Positions 37,635 to 45,969 of a DNA stretch of 52,746 bases are shown here, one piece after another. Each line of letters begins with the position of its first letter. Within the stretch, counting starts at the first letter, position 1. Both the position numbers and the translations under genes were made by a program. The stretch comes from Rhodovulum strictum (lineage in GTDB: Bacteria > Pseudomonadota > Alphaproteobacteria > Rhodobacterales > Rhodobacteraceae): positions 1-52,746 of the forward strand of contig NZ_WJPO01000027.1 of assembly GCF_009649175.1 (NCBI RefSeq), written 5' to 3'. A model generated the notes under the pieces. The model worked only from the letters and a program-made list of their open reading frames with translations, was not told the DNA's origin and did no database searches.

Positions 37635-38243
37635 TCAGCCCGTCGGGGCGGTCTGCGCCATGGACGCACGGCGGGCGAATCCGGCCTCCCATGCGGCAAG
37701 CGAGTCGCGGCCCTGCCGCCAGTTGCGCGCGCCATGGCGTAAATCGAGATAGCCCAGCGCACATCCCAGCGCGATCTGCGCCATGTCCAGCGGCCCGGCA
37801 AGCTGGCTGATCCAGCGCGCCTCGATCGCGTCAAGCGCGCGGACGACCTTGTTCCATTGCCCCTCGACCCAGGGCGCGCTGCGCTCGGCCTCGGGACGGC
37901 AGCGGGTTTCATAGACCATCAGGATCGCGGCATCCATGATGCCGTCGGCGGTGGCCTCCAGCGTCAGCACTTCCCAAAGTCGGCTGGGGGGATAAAGCCC
38001 TGCCCCCGCCCGCGCATCAAGATAGCGGCAGATCACCCGGCTGTCGTACAGCGCAGGCCCCTCGGGGCGGACCAGCACAGGGATCTTGCCCAGTGGATTC
38101 TCGGCCAGCGGCATCTGGCCGGGGTCAAGTGCCGTGCCCGCGGCGGGCAGAATCTCGACGGCGTCGATCTGGCCGGTCTCGATCAGAAGCACGCGCACCT
38201 TGCGGCAGAAGGGCGAAACCGGGTTGTCGAAAAGCTGCATCAT
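37635..38243 (-). CDS. Glutathione S-transferase family protein
   Basis: A 202-residue protein with an N-terminal thioredoxin-like domain ([31 protein letters not shown], and the DSRVICRYLD glutathione-contact segment) and a helical C-terminal domain. The substrate is not predictable. The ATG at 38243 overlaps the stop of the preceding small gene in ATGA, so the two are coupled; the second ATG three bases later is an alternative. It is a different subfamily from the GST at 9331-9996. Confidence 0.87.
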   Translation of the reverse strand: MMQLFDNPVSPFCRKVRVLLIETGQIDAVEILPAAGTALDPGQMPLAENPLGKIPVLVRPEGPALYDSRVICRYLDARAGAGLYPPSRLWEVLTLEATADGIMDAAILMVYETRCRPEAERSAPWVEGQWNKVVRALDAIEARWISQLAGPLDMAQIALGCALGYLDLRHGARNWRQGRDSLAAWEAGFARRASMAQTAPTG

Positions 38244-38518
38244 ACCCGGCGAAAGCGGATCCGGCCCAGCGCGCTTGCGTCGATCTCGATGCCGGGACCG
38301 GCCGGGCCGACGCGGAACGTGCGCTTCATCCGCGCGGCGCCGTTGACCTGATCCTCGGCCCGGCGGAACTGCACGCCCTCGTGCAACTCGTCCATCGCAT
38401 CCTCGCTGCGCTGGTCGCGGCGCAGCGGCGCGCTGTAGCGCGTGATGGCATAGGCGGCCAGCGCCAGCGCGCCATAGCGCAGCGCCACACCGGCAATCGG
38501 GGCAATCGGCAGAGGCAT
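38240..38518 (-). CDS. Small membrane-associated protein of unknown function
   Basis: A 92-residue protein. The N terminus has one hydrophobic helix (IAPIAGVALRYGALALAAYAI), followed by a charged cytoplasmic-type domain with VQFRRAEDQVNGAARMKRTFRVG. I recognise no functional family. GAGAGGAA precedes ATG 38518, supporting the start and the reality of the gene, as does the ATGA overlap with the GST that follows. Confidence 0.72.
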   Translation of the reverse strand: MPLPIAPIAGVALRYGALALAAYAITRYSAPLRRDQRSEDAMDELHEGVQFRRAEDQVNGAARMKRTFRVGPAGPGIEIDASALGRIRFRRV

Positions 38519-38603
38519 CGCTGTTCCTCTCACATTTTGCACGAAGGATAGGCCAAGGCAGGGCGGCTGTCCATTCACGCGTCACGGCGCGCCGATTCAG
38601 ACC

Positions 38604-39872
38604 CTATTCCGCCTGAAGTCGCCCGTTTTCATACCCGGTGACGGTCGCGGTCACGATCCGGCCCTCGGAGCGGTCGCTGGCCAGATCGACCTCGGCGAAT
38701 TGTTCGGTCCGGCCCATCCGCGGGCTTTCCATCAGGATGCGGTGGCGGCGGCCGACCTGCGCGGCCAGATGCGCGGCAACGGCCGCCTCGCCCGCCGCGC
38801 GCAGCCGGGCGGCACGGTCACGGATCGCGGCGCCGTCAACCTGGGGCATCCGGGCGGCGGGCGTGCCGGGCCGCGGCGAATAGGGGAAGACATGCAGCCA
38901 GGTCAGGCCGCATTCCTCGACCAGCCGCAGGCTGTTCTCGAACATCGCCTCGGTCTCGGTCGGGAAACCGGCGATGATGTCGGCGCCAAAGGTCATGTCC
39001 GGACGCAGCGCGCGCGCCTGCTGACAGAAGCGGATCGCGTCCGCGCGGGAATGGCGCCGCTTCATCCGCTTGAGGATCAGATCGTCGCCCGCCTGCAAGG
39101 ACAGGTGCAGATGCGGCATCAGCCGCGATTCCTCGGCGATGGCCCGCATCAGCGCCGGATCGGCCTCGATGGAATCGATGGACGAGATGCGCAGCCGCGC
39201 GAGCCCCGGCACCAGTCGCAGGATTCGCGCCACCAGATCGCCCAGCCGCGGCGTCCCCGGCAGATCGGCGCCCCAGCTTGTCAGGTCCACCCCGGTCAGC
39301 ACCACTTCGTTATAGCCGCGATCCACCAGCCGGCCGATCTGGTCCACCACCACGCCCGCGGGCACCGACCGGGAATTGCCCCGGCCGAAGGGGATGATGC
39401 AGAAGGTGCAGCGGTGATCGCACCCGTTCTGCACCTGGACATAGGCGCGCGACCGCGTGCCGAAACCGTCGATCAGGTGGCCCGCGGTTTCCCGCACCGA
39501 CATGATGTCGTCGACCATCACGCGCTCGGTTTCGCCGATGAAATCGGGGCCGCCAGCCAGCCGCGCCCAGGTTTCGGCGCGCATCTTCTCGGCATTGCCG
39601 ATCACCAGGTCGACCTCGTCCATCGCGGCAAAGGTCTCGGGCTCGGTCTGGGCAGCGCAGCCCGTCACCACGATCTTCGCCAGCGGGTTCTCGCGTCGCA
39701 GACGGCGGATCTCCTGGCGGGCCTTGCGCACGGCCTCCGATGTCACCGCGCAGGTGTTCACGATCACCGCATCATCCAGCCCCGCGCGCGCGGCCAGTTC
39801 CTTCATCGCCTCGGTCTCATAGGCGTTCAGGCGGCAGCCAAGCGTAGTGAATCGGGGCGCGGCGCGATCCAT
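38604..39872 (-). CDS. mtaB: tRNA t6A37 methylthiotransferase MtaB
   Basis: A 422-residue radical SAM enzyme that converts t6A37 to ms2t6A37 in tRNAs reading ANN codons. The N-terminal cluster-binding domain has FTTLGCRLNAYETEAM, NTCAVTSEA and VTGCAAQ; the radical SAM motif is CDHRCTFC; a C-terminal TRAM-like domain follows. Missing MiaB-specific features and the LNAYE signature favour MtaB over MiaB or RimO. Its start codon directly abuts the dapF stop, with no gap. Confidence 0.93.
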   Translation of the reverse strand: MDRAAPRFTTLGCRLNAYETEAMKELAARAGLDDAVIVNTCAVTSEAVRKARQEIRRLRRENPLAKIVVTGCAAQTEPETFAAMDEVDLVIGNAEKMRAETWARLAGGPDFIGETERVMVDDIMSVRETAGHLIDGFGTRSRAYVQVQNGCDHRCTFCIIPFGRGNSRSVPAGVVVDQIGRLVDRGYNEVVLTGVDLTSWGADLPGTPRLGDLVARILRLVPGLARLRISSIDSIEADPALMRAIAEESRLMPHLHLSLQAGDDLILKRMKRRHSRADAIRFCQQARALRPDMTFGADIIAGFPTETEAMFENSLRLVEECGLTWLHVFPYSPRPGTPAARMPQVDGAAIRDRAARLRAAGEAAVAAHLAAQVGRRHRILMESPRMGRTEQFAEVDLASDRSEGRIVTATVTGYENGRLQAE

Positions 39873-40709
39873 CTAGAGCGTCCCCAGAAAGGCAGGGGTC
39901 AGCTCCCCGTCAAAGACATGCGCAGTCGGCCCGGTCATCCAGACGCCATCCGCGCGCCAGTCGATCATCAGCGTGCCGCCATCCAGATCGACGGTCACGC
40001 GTCGCCCGGTCAGCCCCCGCCGGGCCGCCGCGACCGCGACCGCACAAGAGGACGAGCCCGACGCCAGCGTGATCCCCGTGCCGCGTTCCCACACCCGCAT
40101 CCGCAGCCGGTCGGGGCCCGTCACCTGCACGACCTGAACATTGGTGCGCTGCGGAAAAAGCGGGTGATGTTCATGGGCGGGACCGAAAACGGTCAGGTCG
40201 ATCGCGTCCACATCCGGCACGAAAAAGGTGCAATGCGGGTTGCCCATCCCCGTCGCCACTGGATCGCCCGGAATCGGCAGGTGCAGGCTGTCCATCGGTT
40301 CGGCAAGCGGAATATCGGCCCAGTCCAGCAAGGGCGGCCCCATATTGACCGAGGTAAGCCCGTTCCCCGCATCGCTTGCCGCAAGCACGCCCCGCTCGGT
40401 GACCAGCGTCAGCGCGGTTCTGCCCGACTCGTCCATCAACCGGCGCGCGATGCAGCGGGTTGCGTTACCGCAGGTGGCCGAGGGCGAGCCATCGGCATTG
40501 AAGAACACCAGCCGCGCATCGGCCCCGTCCGCGGGTTCGATCACCGCCAACTGGTCGAACCCCACGCCCCGGTGCCGGTCGGCGATGGCCGCGACAAGGC
40601 CGGGCGTCAGCGGCACCCCGCCCGCCCGCGCGTCGATCACGACGAAATCATTGCCCAGCCCGTGCATCTTGGCGAAGGGCAGGCCCTGGGTGCTGTGTTT
40701 CCTGACCAT
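39873..40709 (-). CDS. dapF: Diaminopimelate epimerase
   Basis: A 278-residue PLP-independent epimerase converting LL- to meso-diaminopimelate for lysine and peptidoglycan synthesis. The two catalytic cysteines are in SATCGNATRC and SGSSSCAVAVAA; KMHGLGNDFVVID at the N terminus and MGNPHCTFFV are family signatures. The second-cysteine motif usually reads GTGACA or SGSSAC, so SSSC is a mild variant. It is transcribed ahead of mtaB. Confidence 0.95.
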   Translation of the reverse strand: MVRKHSTQGLPFAKMHGLGNDFVVIDARAGGVPLTPGLVAAIADRHRGVGFDQLAVIEPADGADARLVFFNADGSPSATCGNATRCIARRLMDESGRTALTLVTERGVLAASDAGNGLTSVNMGPPLLDWADIPLAEPMDSLHLPIPGDPVATGMGNPHCTFFVPDVDAIDLTVFGPAHEHHPLFPQRTNVQVVQVTGPDRLRMRVWERGTGITLASGSSSCAVAVAAARRGLTGRRVTVDLDGGTLMIDWRADGVWMTGPTAHVFDGELTPAFLGTL

Positions 40710-40819
40710 GGGGCCGCCCTATACTCCCGCCGCCGCAACGAATCCAGCACCACCGTACAACAGCGCCGTTTTTGCCCTTGACCGCCTGCTGCGCATTTCC
40801 TACAGAGCGGGCCTCAAGT

Positions 40820-40895
40820 GGGCCGTTAGCTCAGTTGGTAGAGCAACTGACTTTTAATCAGTGGGTCGCAGGTTCGAATCCTGCACGGCTCACCA
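40820..40895 (+). tRNA. tRNA-Lys (anticodon TTT)
   Basis: A 76-base cloverleaf. Acceptor GGGCCGT pairs with ACGGCTC (one G-T pair), the D arm is TAGCTCAGTTGGTAGAGCA, the anticodon stem ACTGA/TCAGT holds loop CTTTTAA with anticodon TTT, and the T arm is GCAGGTTCGAATCCTGC. CCA is encoded at 40893-40895. It marks the left edge of the accessory region, though I found no duplicated 3' end of the tRNA at the other side. Confidence 0.97.
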
Positions 40896-40905
40896 CTTGC
40901 CAGAT

Positions 40906-40949
40906 GTGTGAAACGTCAGATGGTTGTTCCATTTGCGTCACGCTTTTTT
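40906..40949 (+). terminator. Terminator of tRNA-Lys
   Basis: GTGTGA (40906-40911) pairs with TCACGC (40938-40943), with an inner ATGG/CCAT stem around TTGTT, and TTTTTT follows at 40944-40949. It starts eleven bases after the tRNA 3' end. Confidence 0.65.
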
Positions 40950-41053
40950 CCAATTATGGTCACGAAGTCTTTCCATCGGGCGCGGGAAGCCGCGCGCGGG
41001 CTCGGAAAGCGCCCCGACTGACGGCCGAGGGCGTCGCGGCGCCTGAGCCGCGC

Positions 41054-41360
41054 TCAGCGGCCTTTCGCCCGCGGCTCGGAGTCCTGCCAGTGCCCGTTGA
41101 CCGGCAGGCCGCGCGCCCGGCCAGCAGCGTCGCGGAAGGCCGCCGGCGCATGGTCCCACACATCCACGCCCAGGTTCACCGCGTTCGCGCTGCCCCGCCA
41201 GTTGCCGTGGACATGGCCGAAAAGGTGCAGCGCCCCCTTCCGGGCGTGGTTCCAGGTGATCATCGGGTAATGGCAGAGCGTCACCGGCCGCTCGGCCTCC
41301 CCGTCCGCCACCTCGGCCATCGGCGCGACGCTGTCCCCGGACAGCGCCAGCTCATCCTTT
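41054..41360 (-). pseudogene. C-terminal fragment of a metallophosphoesterase
   Basis: About 100 codons matching the end of a calcineurin-like phosphoesterase: CHYPMITWNHARKGALHLFGHVHGN, with the histidines of the C-terminal metal-binding motifs (CHYP and GHVH), then VNLGVDVWDH. The N-terminal metal ligands (DxH, GDxxD, GNHD) are missing because the frame runs into an IS3-type end at 41375-41396. A short protein could start at ATG 41320 but would lack half the active site. It looks like a gene cut by mobile-element activity. Confidence 0.7.
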
Positions 41361-41374
41361 GAGCGTTCTACTCT

Positions 41375-41520
41375 CCGGTCAACCCGGGGCGGTTCAGCTC
41401 GAGCCGATCGGGAACATCCCGCCCGCAGAAGCCGAAGCCAACTTCTACGCCGCTCTGGAAACTGAACCCATGGCCGCGTAACTAAACGAAATAAGCCCCC
41501 GGTAAACCCGGCGCGGTTCA
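41375..41520 (+). mobile_element. IS3-family remnant with two copies of a right-end sequence
   Basis: Bases 41395-41481 encode QLEPIGNIPPAEAEANFYAA and a short tail before TAA, the C terminus of an IS3-family OrfB transposase. The expected end CCGGTAAACCCGGCGCGGTTCA-type sequence lies at 41499-41520. A second copy, identical at 20 of 22 positions, lies in the same orientation at 41375-41396, exactly where the transposase fragment begins. The region is therefore a join of two related elements, each almost wholly deleted. Confidence 0.75.
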
Positions 41521-41559
41521 GAAAGTGGGTAGGTCGAGCAGGAAAGTGATGCGCGTCTG

Positions 41560-44500
41560 ATGGCAGTTGGTTCGGAAAATGTGCTCCGTTACTGGCGCAC
41601 GTCGCTTGCTGACGGTGCGCTGGGCGAGGGGAAGTTCACGCAAGCCGACCGGAAGCGGTTCGTCGACGTGCCGGGCGAGTCGCTAAAGACCGGCGTATTG
41701 CCGGGTGAGGCCGTGGAGCGCGTGTTTCGCGGTCAAGCATCGGCCAAGGCGATGGGCATTCGGTTTCGGCCCTTGGTGATGGCGCGGAAGTCCTCGCATG
41801 GGGCAGCACGCGCAGGCGGCCTGCCAGAAATCGTCGCGCCCGTGGTGACAGAGGCGACAGTTGATCGGGCCGGGCGGATCACCCCCACCCGAAACGCCCT
41901 GGCGCGCGATCTCCTGACCCCATTGCCCTCGGGCGAGTTTGCCATTGGATCGGTTGACGGGTTGGACTCGTTTCTGACCGAAAGCCCTCTGCCCGAAATG
42001 ACAGGCGAAGGCGCCTGGCAGGACTATCTCGGCCATTGCCGCAAGATGGTCGATGCGGTTTCGCAGGGCTGGCCGCGTGGTGATGCGGATTACCAGCCGA
42101 TCGGGGCAGGGTTTCTTGAACTCGCCGAAGATGCCAACGCCACGGTGCGCGGCATCCTTGATCTCTACGACAAGCTCCTTGCTGAAAAACCCAGTGCGCC
42201 GCTGCTTGGGCAGATCGCGCAGCCCCGAAAGGTCACGGGTAACCTGGACCATCGGATCGAGCGGGAATTCGCGCGGCGTCTTGGTCATTCGAACGCGACC
42301 TTCTCGCTTGCAGAGCATCAGAGGCAGGTCTTGGCTTGGCTGGACGCGTCCTCGCCTGGCGAGGTCATTGCCGTCAACGGCCCGCCGGGTACTGGCAAGA
42401 CGACGATGCTGCTGTCGGCTGTTGCCGGGCTCTGGGTGCGTGCTGCTTTGCGTGGCGACGATCCGCCGGTGATTGTGGCCGCCTCGTCGAACAACCAGGC
42501 CGTGACGAACATTATCGACGCCTTCGGGAAGGACTTCGGCAAAGGGAAGGGGCCGTTCGCCGGGCGGTGGCTTCCCGAAGTGGAGAGCTTTGGGATGTTC
42601 CTCGCGTCGCATTCACGGCGCCTCGAAGCGGCACGTCGCTACCAGACCGAAGAGTTCCAGACCGAGCGAGAAACGGTTGCCTACGTCCAGCGCGCGAAGG
42701 AAGCCTACCTGCTGGCCGCCAAGGAAGCCTTTCCTGAAATGCCGAACCCAGATTTGGCGTCGGTAGTCTCTGCCCTGCAAAAGCGGATGATATCCGAGGT
42801 TGAGAAGCTATTGCGCATCGATCGGGCAACCAACGCACGCCACGCCGCAACTGAAGCCCTCCAAGCGCAACTTGGCCCAGACCCGGAAGCAATGGAGGCA
42901 CGACGGACAGAAGAGGTCGTCGAGCGTACCGCCGCGCTCGAGAAGCTGCGAGCGGCCAGGGCGGCGCTCGACCTGCATCTGGCTTCGGAGTCCTCGCTCA
43001 CCGCGGTCGTGGGATTTCTTTCGTCGGTCAAGGAGAAGCGCGCGTTGCGGGCCCGGCTGGCGATTGGCGACCTGTTACCCGGCTTGGATACTGCAACGCG
43101 TGTCAGTGAAATCGAGGACCGTGTCAGGACCGAACTGGGATCAGCAGAGGACGCGCTAAAGGCGGCTGAACAGGCACTGGCAAAGACGAGGGCCCTGCGC
43201 TGCGATTTCCTTGAGGCGGAAAGAAACTGGGTAGCCGCTGCATCAGCCGTTGGCGGTGGCGACGATCTTGCCGAACTGGAACGCCGCGCAGACCTAGAAA
43301 CCCGCTTCCCGCTGTTTCTTCTGGCGACGCACTACTGGGAAGGGCGCTGGCTTCTGGCGATGGAGGCCGACCTCGCCGGGATCGTCGCTGCGAAAGGGAA
43401 GAACGGCAAGGCGACCGTCATACCTCGGTGGCACCGGCGGATGATGTTGACGCCTTGCGCCGTGGCCACCTTCGCCAGCTTGCCCGGAAAGATGACATAC
43501 ACTCGGCGCGATGGCGGGAAGTGGGCGACCGAATACCTCTTCGACTTCATTGACCTGCTAATTGTCGACGAAGCCGGTCAGGTTCTGCCCGAAGTCGCAG
43601 GGGCATCGTTCGCCCTCGCGAAACGCGCCCTTGTCATCGGTGATGCGCAGCAGATCGAACCGATCTCGTCAGTGCCGCGCCCCGTTGACGTCGGCAACCT
43701 GCGAAGCTGCGGGCTTCTGGGCGGCGAGGCTGACATCGATGCGCTTGCCGCTCGCGGAATTTGCAGCACCAGCGGCAGTGCCATGCGCCTCGCGCAGGAG
43801 GCTTGCCGTGTGTCGCCCTATCCTGATCTTGAGAAGGGGCTTTACCTCTTCGAGCATCGACGGTGCTACGACGAGATCATCAGCTTCAGCAACGCCTTGT
43901 GCTACAAGGGAAAGCTCCGGCCACTGAGGGGAAAGGCGCCTTCGGATGCAGGGCTTCCTGCGCTTGGGTATCTTCATGTCGATGGCCGGGCGGTGACCTC
44001 GGGCGGCAGTCGTGCCAATTTGCTGGAGGCCCAGACAATCGCCGCCTGGCTCGATGCCAGCCGCGCCGGGCTGGAAGCCCGTTACCGCACCCCTCTCGAA
44101 CAGATCGTCGGGATCGTCACGCCCTTTGGCCGACAGGTGCGCGAAATCCGCGATGCCTGTGCCGACCGGGGGATTTCCGTCGATGGCCGCAACGGCATGA
44201 CCATCGGCACGGTCCACGCCCTTCAGGGTGCCGAGCGGCCGGTGGTGATCTTTTCCCCCGTCTATTCCAAGCATGCCGACGGTAGCTTCATCGATGCATC
44301 GCCCAGCATGCTTAATGTCACGGTCTCTCGGGCCAAGGATAGCTGCCTCGTCTTCGGCGACATGGATGTCATGGCCGCGGCCAAGACCGGATCGCCCCGT
44401 TCGATCTTGGCTGAATTTCTCTTTGCTTCAGAGACCAACGCGCTTGCGTTCGCAGCCGAGCCCCGGACGGACCTGAAGCAAGGAAGTGGCCAGATCCAGA

Positions 44501-44958
44501 TGCTAAGGGATGCGGCCGGGCACGATGCCTTCTTGCTGGACGCACTTTCTGCGGGTGGGCGGCGCTACACGATCGTCAGCCCCTGGGTGATCGCGGGCAC
44601 GATGGAGCGCGTCGGGCTGATCGCCGCCTTCGAAGGGGCTATCCGCCGAGGGGCGGAGATCGACGTCTTCGCCGACCCATTGCTTAACGAGGGCCCGGCC
44701 GCCGGTGGTCTGACCCAAATGGAAGCGGTCGAGAAGCTCTTTGCCAAGATCGGGATCCGTCTCCACAAGCTTCCGAAGTTGCACAGCAAGATCGTGGCGA
44801 TCGACAACGACCAACTGTGCATCGGATCCTACAACTGGCTTAGCGCCGATCGGCAGGGTCAGTACGCGCGGCATGAGACGTCATTCGTCTACCGCGGCCA
44901 GCACCTCGAGGACGAGATACGCACGATAGTCGACAGCTTGAAGCGCAGGGAGAAATAG
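41560..44958 (+). CDS. mkoC: SF1 helicase-PLD nuclease, type II Mokosh-like anti-phage protein
   Basis: A 1132-residue fusion. Residues about 250-320 hold helicase motif I (GPPGTGKTT, 274-282) and Ia; motif II DEAGQ is at 670-674, GDAQQ at 694-698, EHRR at 765-768, and motifs V-VI (HALQGAE 886-892, VSRAK 922-926) follow. Between Ia and II is a long charged helical insert (about 360-560), likely coiled coil. The C-terminal PLD-type nuclease has one HxKx4D motif (His1075, Lys1077, Asp1082) then GSYNWL. A COG1112-type helicase joined to a PLD nuclease in one chain is the definition of type II Mokosh. It sits alone between IS and recombinase remnants. The start ATG lies 12 bases after AGGAAAG. 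Confidence 0.8.
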   Translation: MAVGSENVLRYWRTSLADGALGEGKFTQADRKRFVDVPGESLKTGVLPGEAVERVFRGQASAKAMGIRFRPLVMARKSSHGAARAGGLPEIVAPVVTEATVDRAGRITPTRNALARDLLTPLPSGEFAIGSVDGLDSFLTESPLPEMTGEGAWQDYLGHCRKMVDAVSQGWPRGDADYQPIGAGFLELAEDANATVRGILDLYDKLLAEKPSAPLLGQIAQPRKVTGNLDHRIEREFARRLGHSNATFSLAEHQRQVLAWLDASSPGEVIAVNGPPGTGKTTMLLSAVAGLWVRAALRGDDPPVIVAASSNNQAVTNIIDAFGKDFGKGKGPFAGRWLPEVESFGMFLASHSRRLEAARRYQTEEFQTERETVAYVQRAKEAYLLAAKEAFPEMPNPDLASVVSALQKRMISEVEKLLRIDRATNARHAATEALQAQLGPDPEAMEARRTEEVVERTAALEKLRAARAALDLHLASESSLTAVVGFLSSVKEKRALRARLAIGDLLPGLDTATRVSEIEDRVRTELGSAEDALKAAEQALAKTRALRCDFLEAERNWVAAASAVGGGDDLAELERRADLETRFPLFLLATHYWEGRWLLAMEADLAGIVAAKGKNGKATVIPRWHRRMMLTPCAVATFASLPGKMTYTRRDGGKWATEYLFDFIDLLIVDEAGQVLPEVAGASFALAKRALVIGDAQQIEPISSVPRPVDVGNLRSCGLLGGEADIDALAARGICSTSGSAMRLAQEACRVSPYPDLEKGLYLFEHRRCYDEIISFSNALCYKGKLRPLRGKAPSDAGLPALGYLHVDGRAVTSGGSRANLLEAQTIAAWLDASRAGLEARYRTPLEQIVGIVTPFGRQVREIRDACADRGISVDGRNGMTIGTVHALQGAERPVVIFSPVYSKHADGSFIDASPSMLNVTVSRAKDSCLVFGDMDVMAAAKTGSPRSILAEFLFASETNALAFAAEPRTDLKQGSGQIQMLRDAAGHDAFLLDALSAGGRRYTIVSPWVIAGTMERVGLIAAFEGAIRRGAEIDVFADPLLNEGPAAGGLTQMEAVEKLFAKIGIRLHKLPKLHSKIVAIDNDQLCIGSYNWLSADRQGQYARHETSFVYRGQHLEDEIRTIVDSLKRREK

Positions 44959-45063
44959 GGACCGGGCGGCCAGGGCGGAGTTTGCGGGTCAACAATAGGT
45001 CAACCGGGCGACCGACCTCGTTCACCGTTTGGGCCAGCTGTTTGATCCCGGATGATCGCATAG

Positions 45064-45198
45064 ACCCTCGCCGATCTGACGAAAGCCGTGGGGCTTGCCG
45101 AACGCCATGTCAGCCGACAACTGCGGCTCGCCTACCTCGCGCCGGGGGTTCTCAAGCGCCTGGTCCACAAGCGCGAGGCGCCCGCCGTGACCCTGTTG
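45064..45198 (+). pseudogene. Serine recombinase C-terminal remnant
   Basis: About 45 codons read TLADLTKAVGLAERHVSRQL, RLAYLAPGVLKRL and then a basic tail, matching the helix-turn-helix near the C terminus of large serine recombinases (GL-x6-R-x-LRLA-x-LAP). A TAG precedes it in frame, and it is cut on its right by an IS1182-like end. A ParB-type helix-turn-helix is a less likely alternative. Upstream, 44959-45063, I see no supported feature. Confidence 0.5.
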
Positions 45199-45314
45199 AA
45201 ACTGGCGAAGATCTTTGCCGCGCCGCAGCAACCACAAAAAGCCTGACAAGAAAGGCACCTGCGCCAATCACGAGCGCCAAGATCCTGCGCTCGCGAACGG
45301 GTGTTTTGCAACAG
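45199..45314 (+). mobile_element. IS1182-like end, left copy
   Basis: The plus strand encodes LLKLAKIFAAPQQPQKA and a TGA stop (45244-45246), the C terminus of an IS1182-family transposase, followed by about 70 bases ending GGGTGTTTTGCAACAG. Bases 45204-45320 match 49879-49993 in inverted orientation at about 92 percent. Only this terminal piece of the element remains; it interrupts both the recombinase remnant and the nikA-containing frame. Confidence 0.75.
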
Positions 45315-45777
45315 AATCGGCTTGCAGCCCCGCGATCTCGTCGCGCAGCAAGGCCTCGTCCCATTCGCCCATGGCATCGACCACCGCCACACTGTCGATG
45401 GCGTCGATCAGCCCCAGCCAGGCATGACGCTGGGCATTGGCCAGCACGGCATCGAAGTTCTTCTTGACCACGGCGGCATCGAACGGCTCGCCATTCGAAA
45501 AGGTCACCCCCGGCCGCAGCGCGAAGGTAAAGGTCCGCCCGTCCTCGGACACCGTCCAGCTTTCGGCCAGCCAGGGGGCGACGCTGCCATCGGCCTGATA
45601 TTTCACCAGGGGCTCATAGACCATCGACTGCGCGAACATCTGGTTCGGCGAATAGAGATGCGGGTTCAGCGGTCCGACATTCAGCGGCCACGAGAAATCC
45701 AGCGTCTGGGCCGGAGCCGCAAGCGGGGCGGCCAGCCCAAGCGCAAGCGCCAGCATGGCAAGAAGGCGAGTGGTCAT
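45315..45777 (-). pseudogene. nikA: Truncated nickel-binding protein gene nikA
   Basis: The first 135 or so codons are a clear NikA: a signal peptide (LALALGLAAPLAAPAQ) and NVGPLNPHLYSPNQMFAQSM, VYEPLVKYQADG and NGEPFDA, close to the E. coli nickel receptor of NikABCDE. At about 45375 the NikA match stops. The next 19 codons (GEWDEALLRDEIAGLQADS) resemble the ParB-like N-terminal domain of phage DNA methyltransferases, then the frame enters the IS1182-like end. Three-quarters of NikA is missing, so it cannot function. GAGGGA precedes the start. Confidence 0.82.
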
Positions 45778-45790
45778 GCAGTCCCTCGAT

Positions 45791-45805
45791 TGTTATAGTA
45801 TAACA
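45791..45805. promoter_or_regulatory. Zur-like palindrome upstream of nikA
   Basis: TGTTATAGTATAACA is a perfect 7-1-7 palindrome immediately upstream of the nikA ribosome site. It equals the core of the Zur box described for gammaproteobacteria (TGTTATANTATAACA). It is also A/T-rich enough to contain overlapping -10 sequences on both strands. Zinc control is inference. Confidence 0.55.
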
Positions 45806-45868
45806 TTTATTGGCTGGACGATCCGCATCACCTTGGCAAGCCGCCAGAGGAGCATCGTGGCGCGATTC

Positions 45869-45896
45869 GTATGAATCTTGAGAAAGATTTTCATAC
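45869..45896. promoter_or_regulatory. NikR operator
   Basis: GTATGA (45869-45874), 16 bases, TCATAC (45891-45896): an exact match to the E. coli NikR operator GTATGA-N16-TCATAC. It lies between nikR and the truncated nikA, 92 bases upstream of the nikA start, where it would control nikA. Confidence 0.85.
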
Positions 45897-45969
45897 GTTC
45901 GCCCCGCGAGCAACGACATTCATCGCCCCGCCCGGCAAGGGCGGCGCGCATCAACGGGGCTGGTGCTGG

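Noticed and set aside
41054-41320. An 88-codon independent small gene
   Set aside because: It encodes only the C-terminal metal motifs of a phosphoesterase and lacks the N-terminal ligands, so a truncated gene is the better description.
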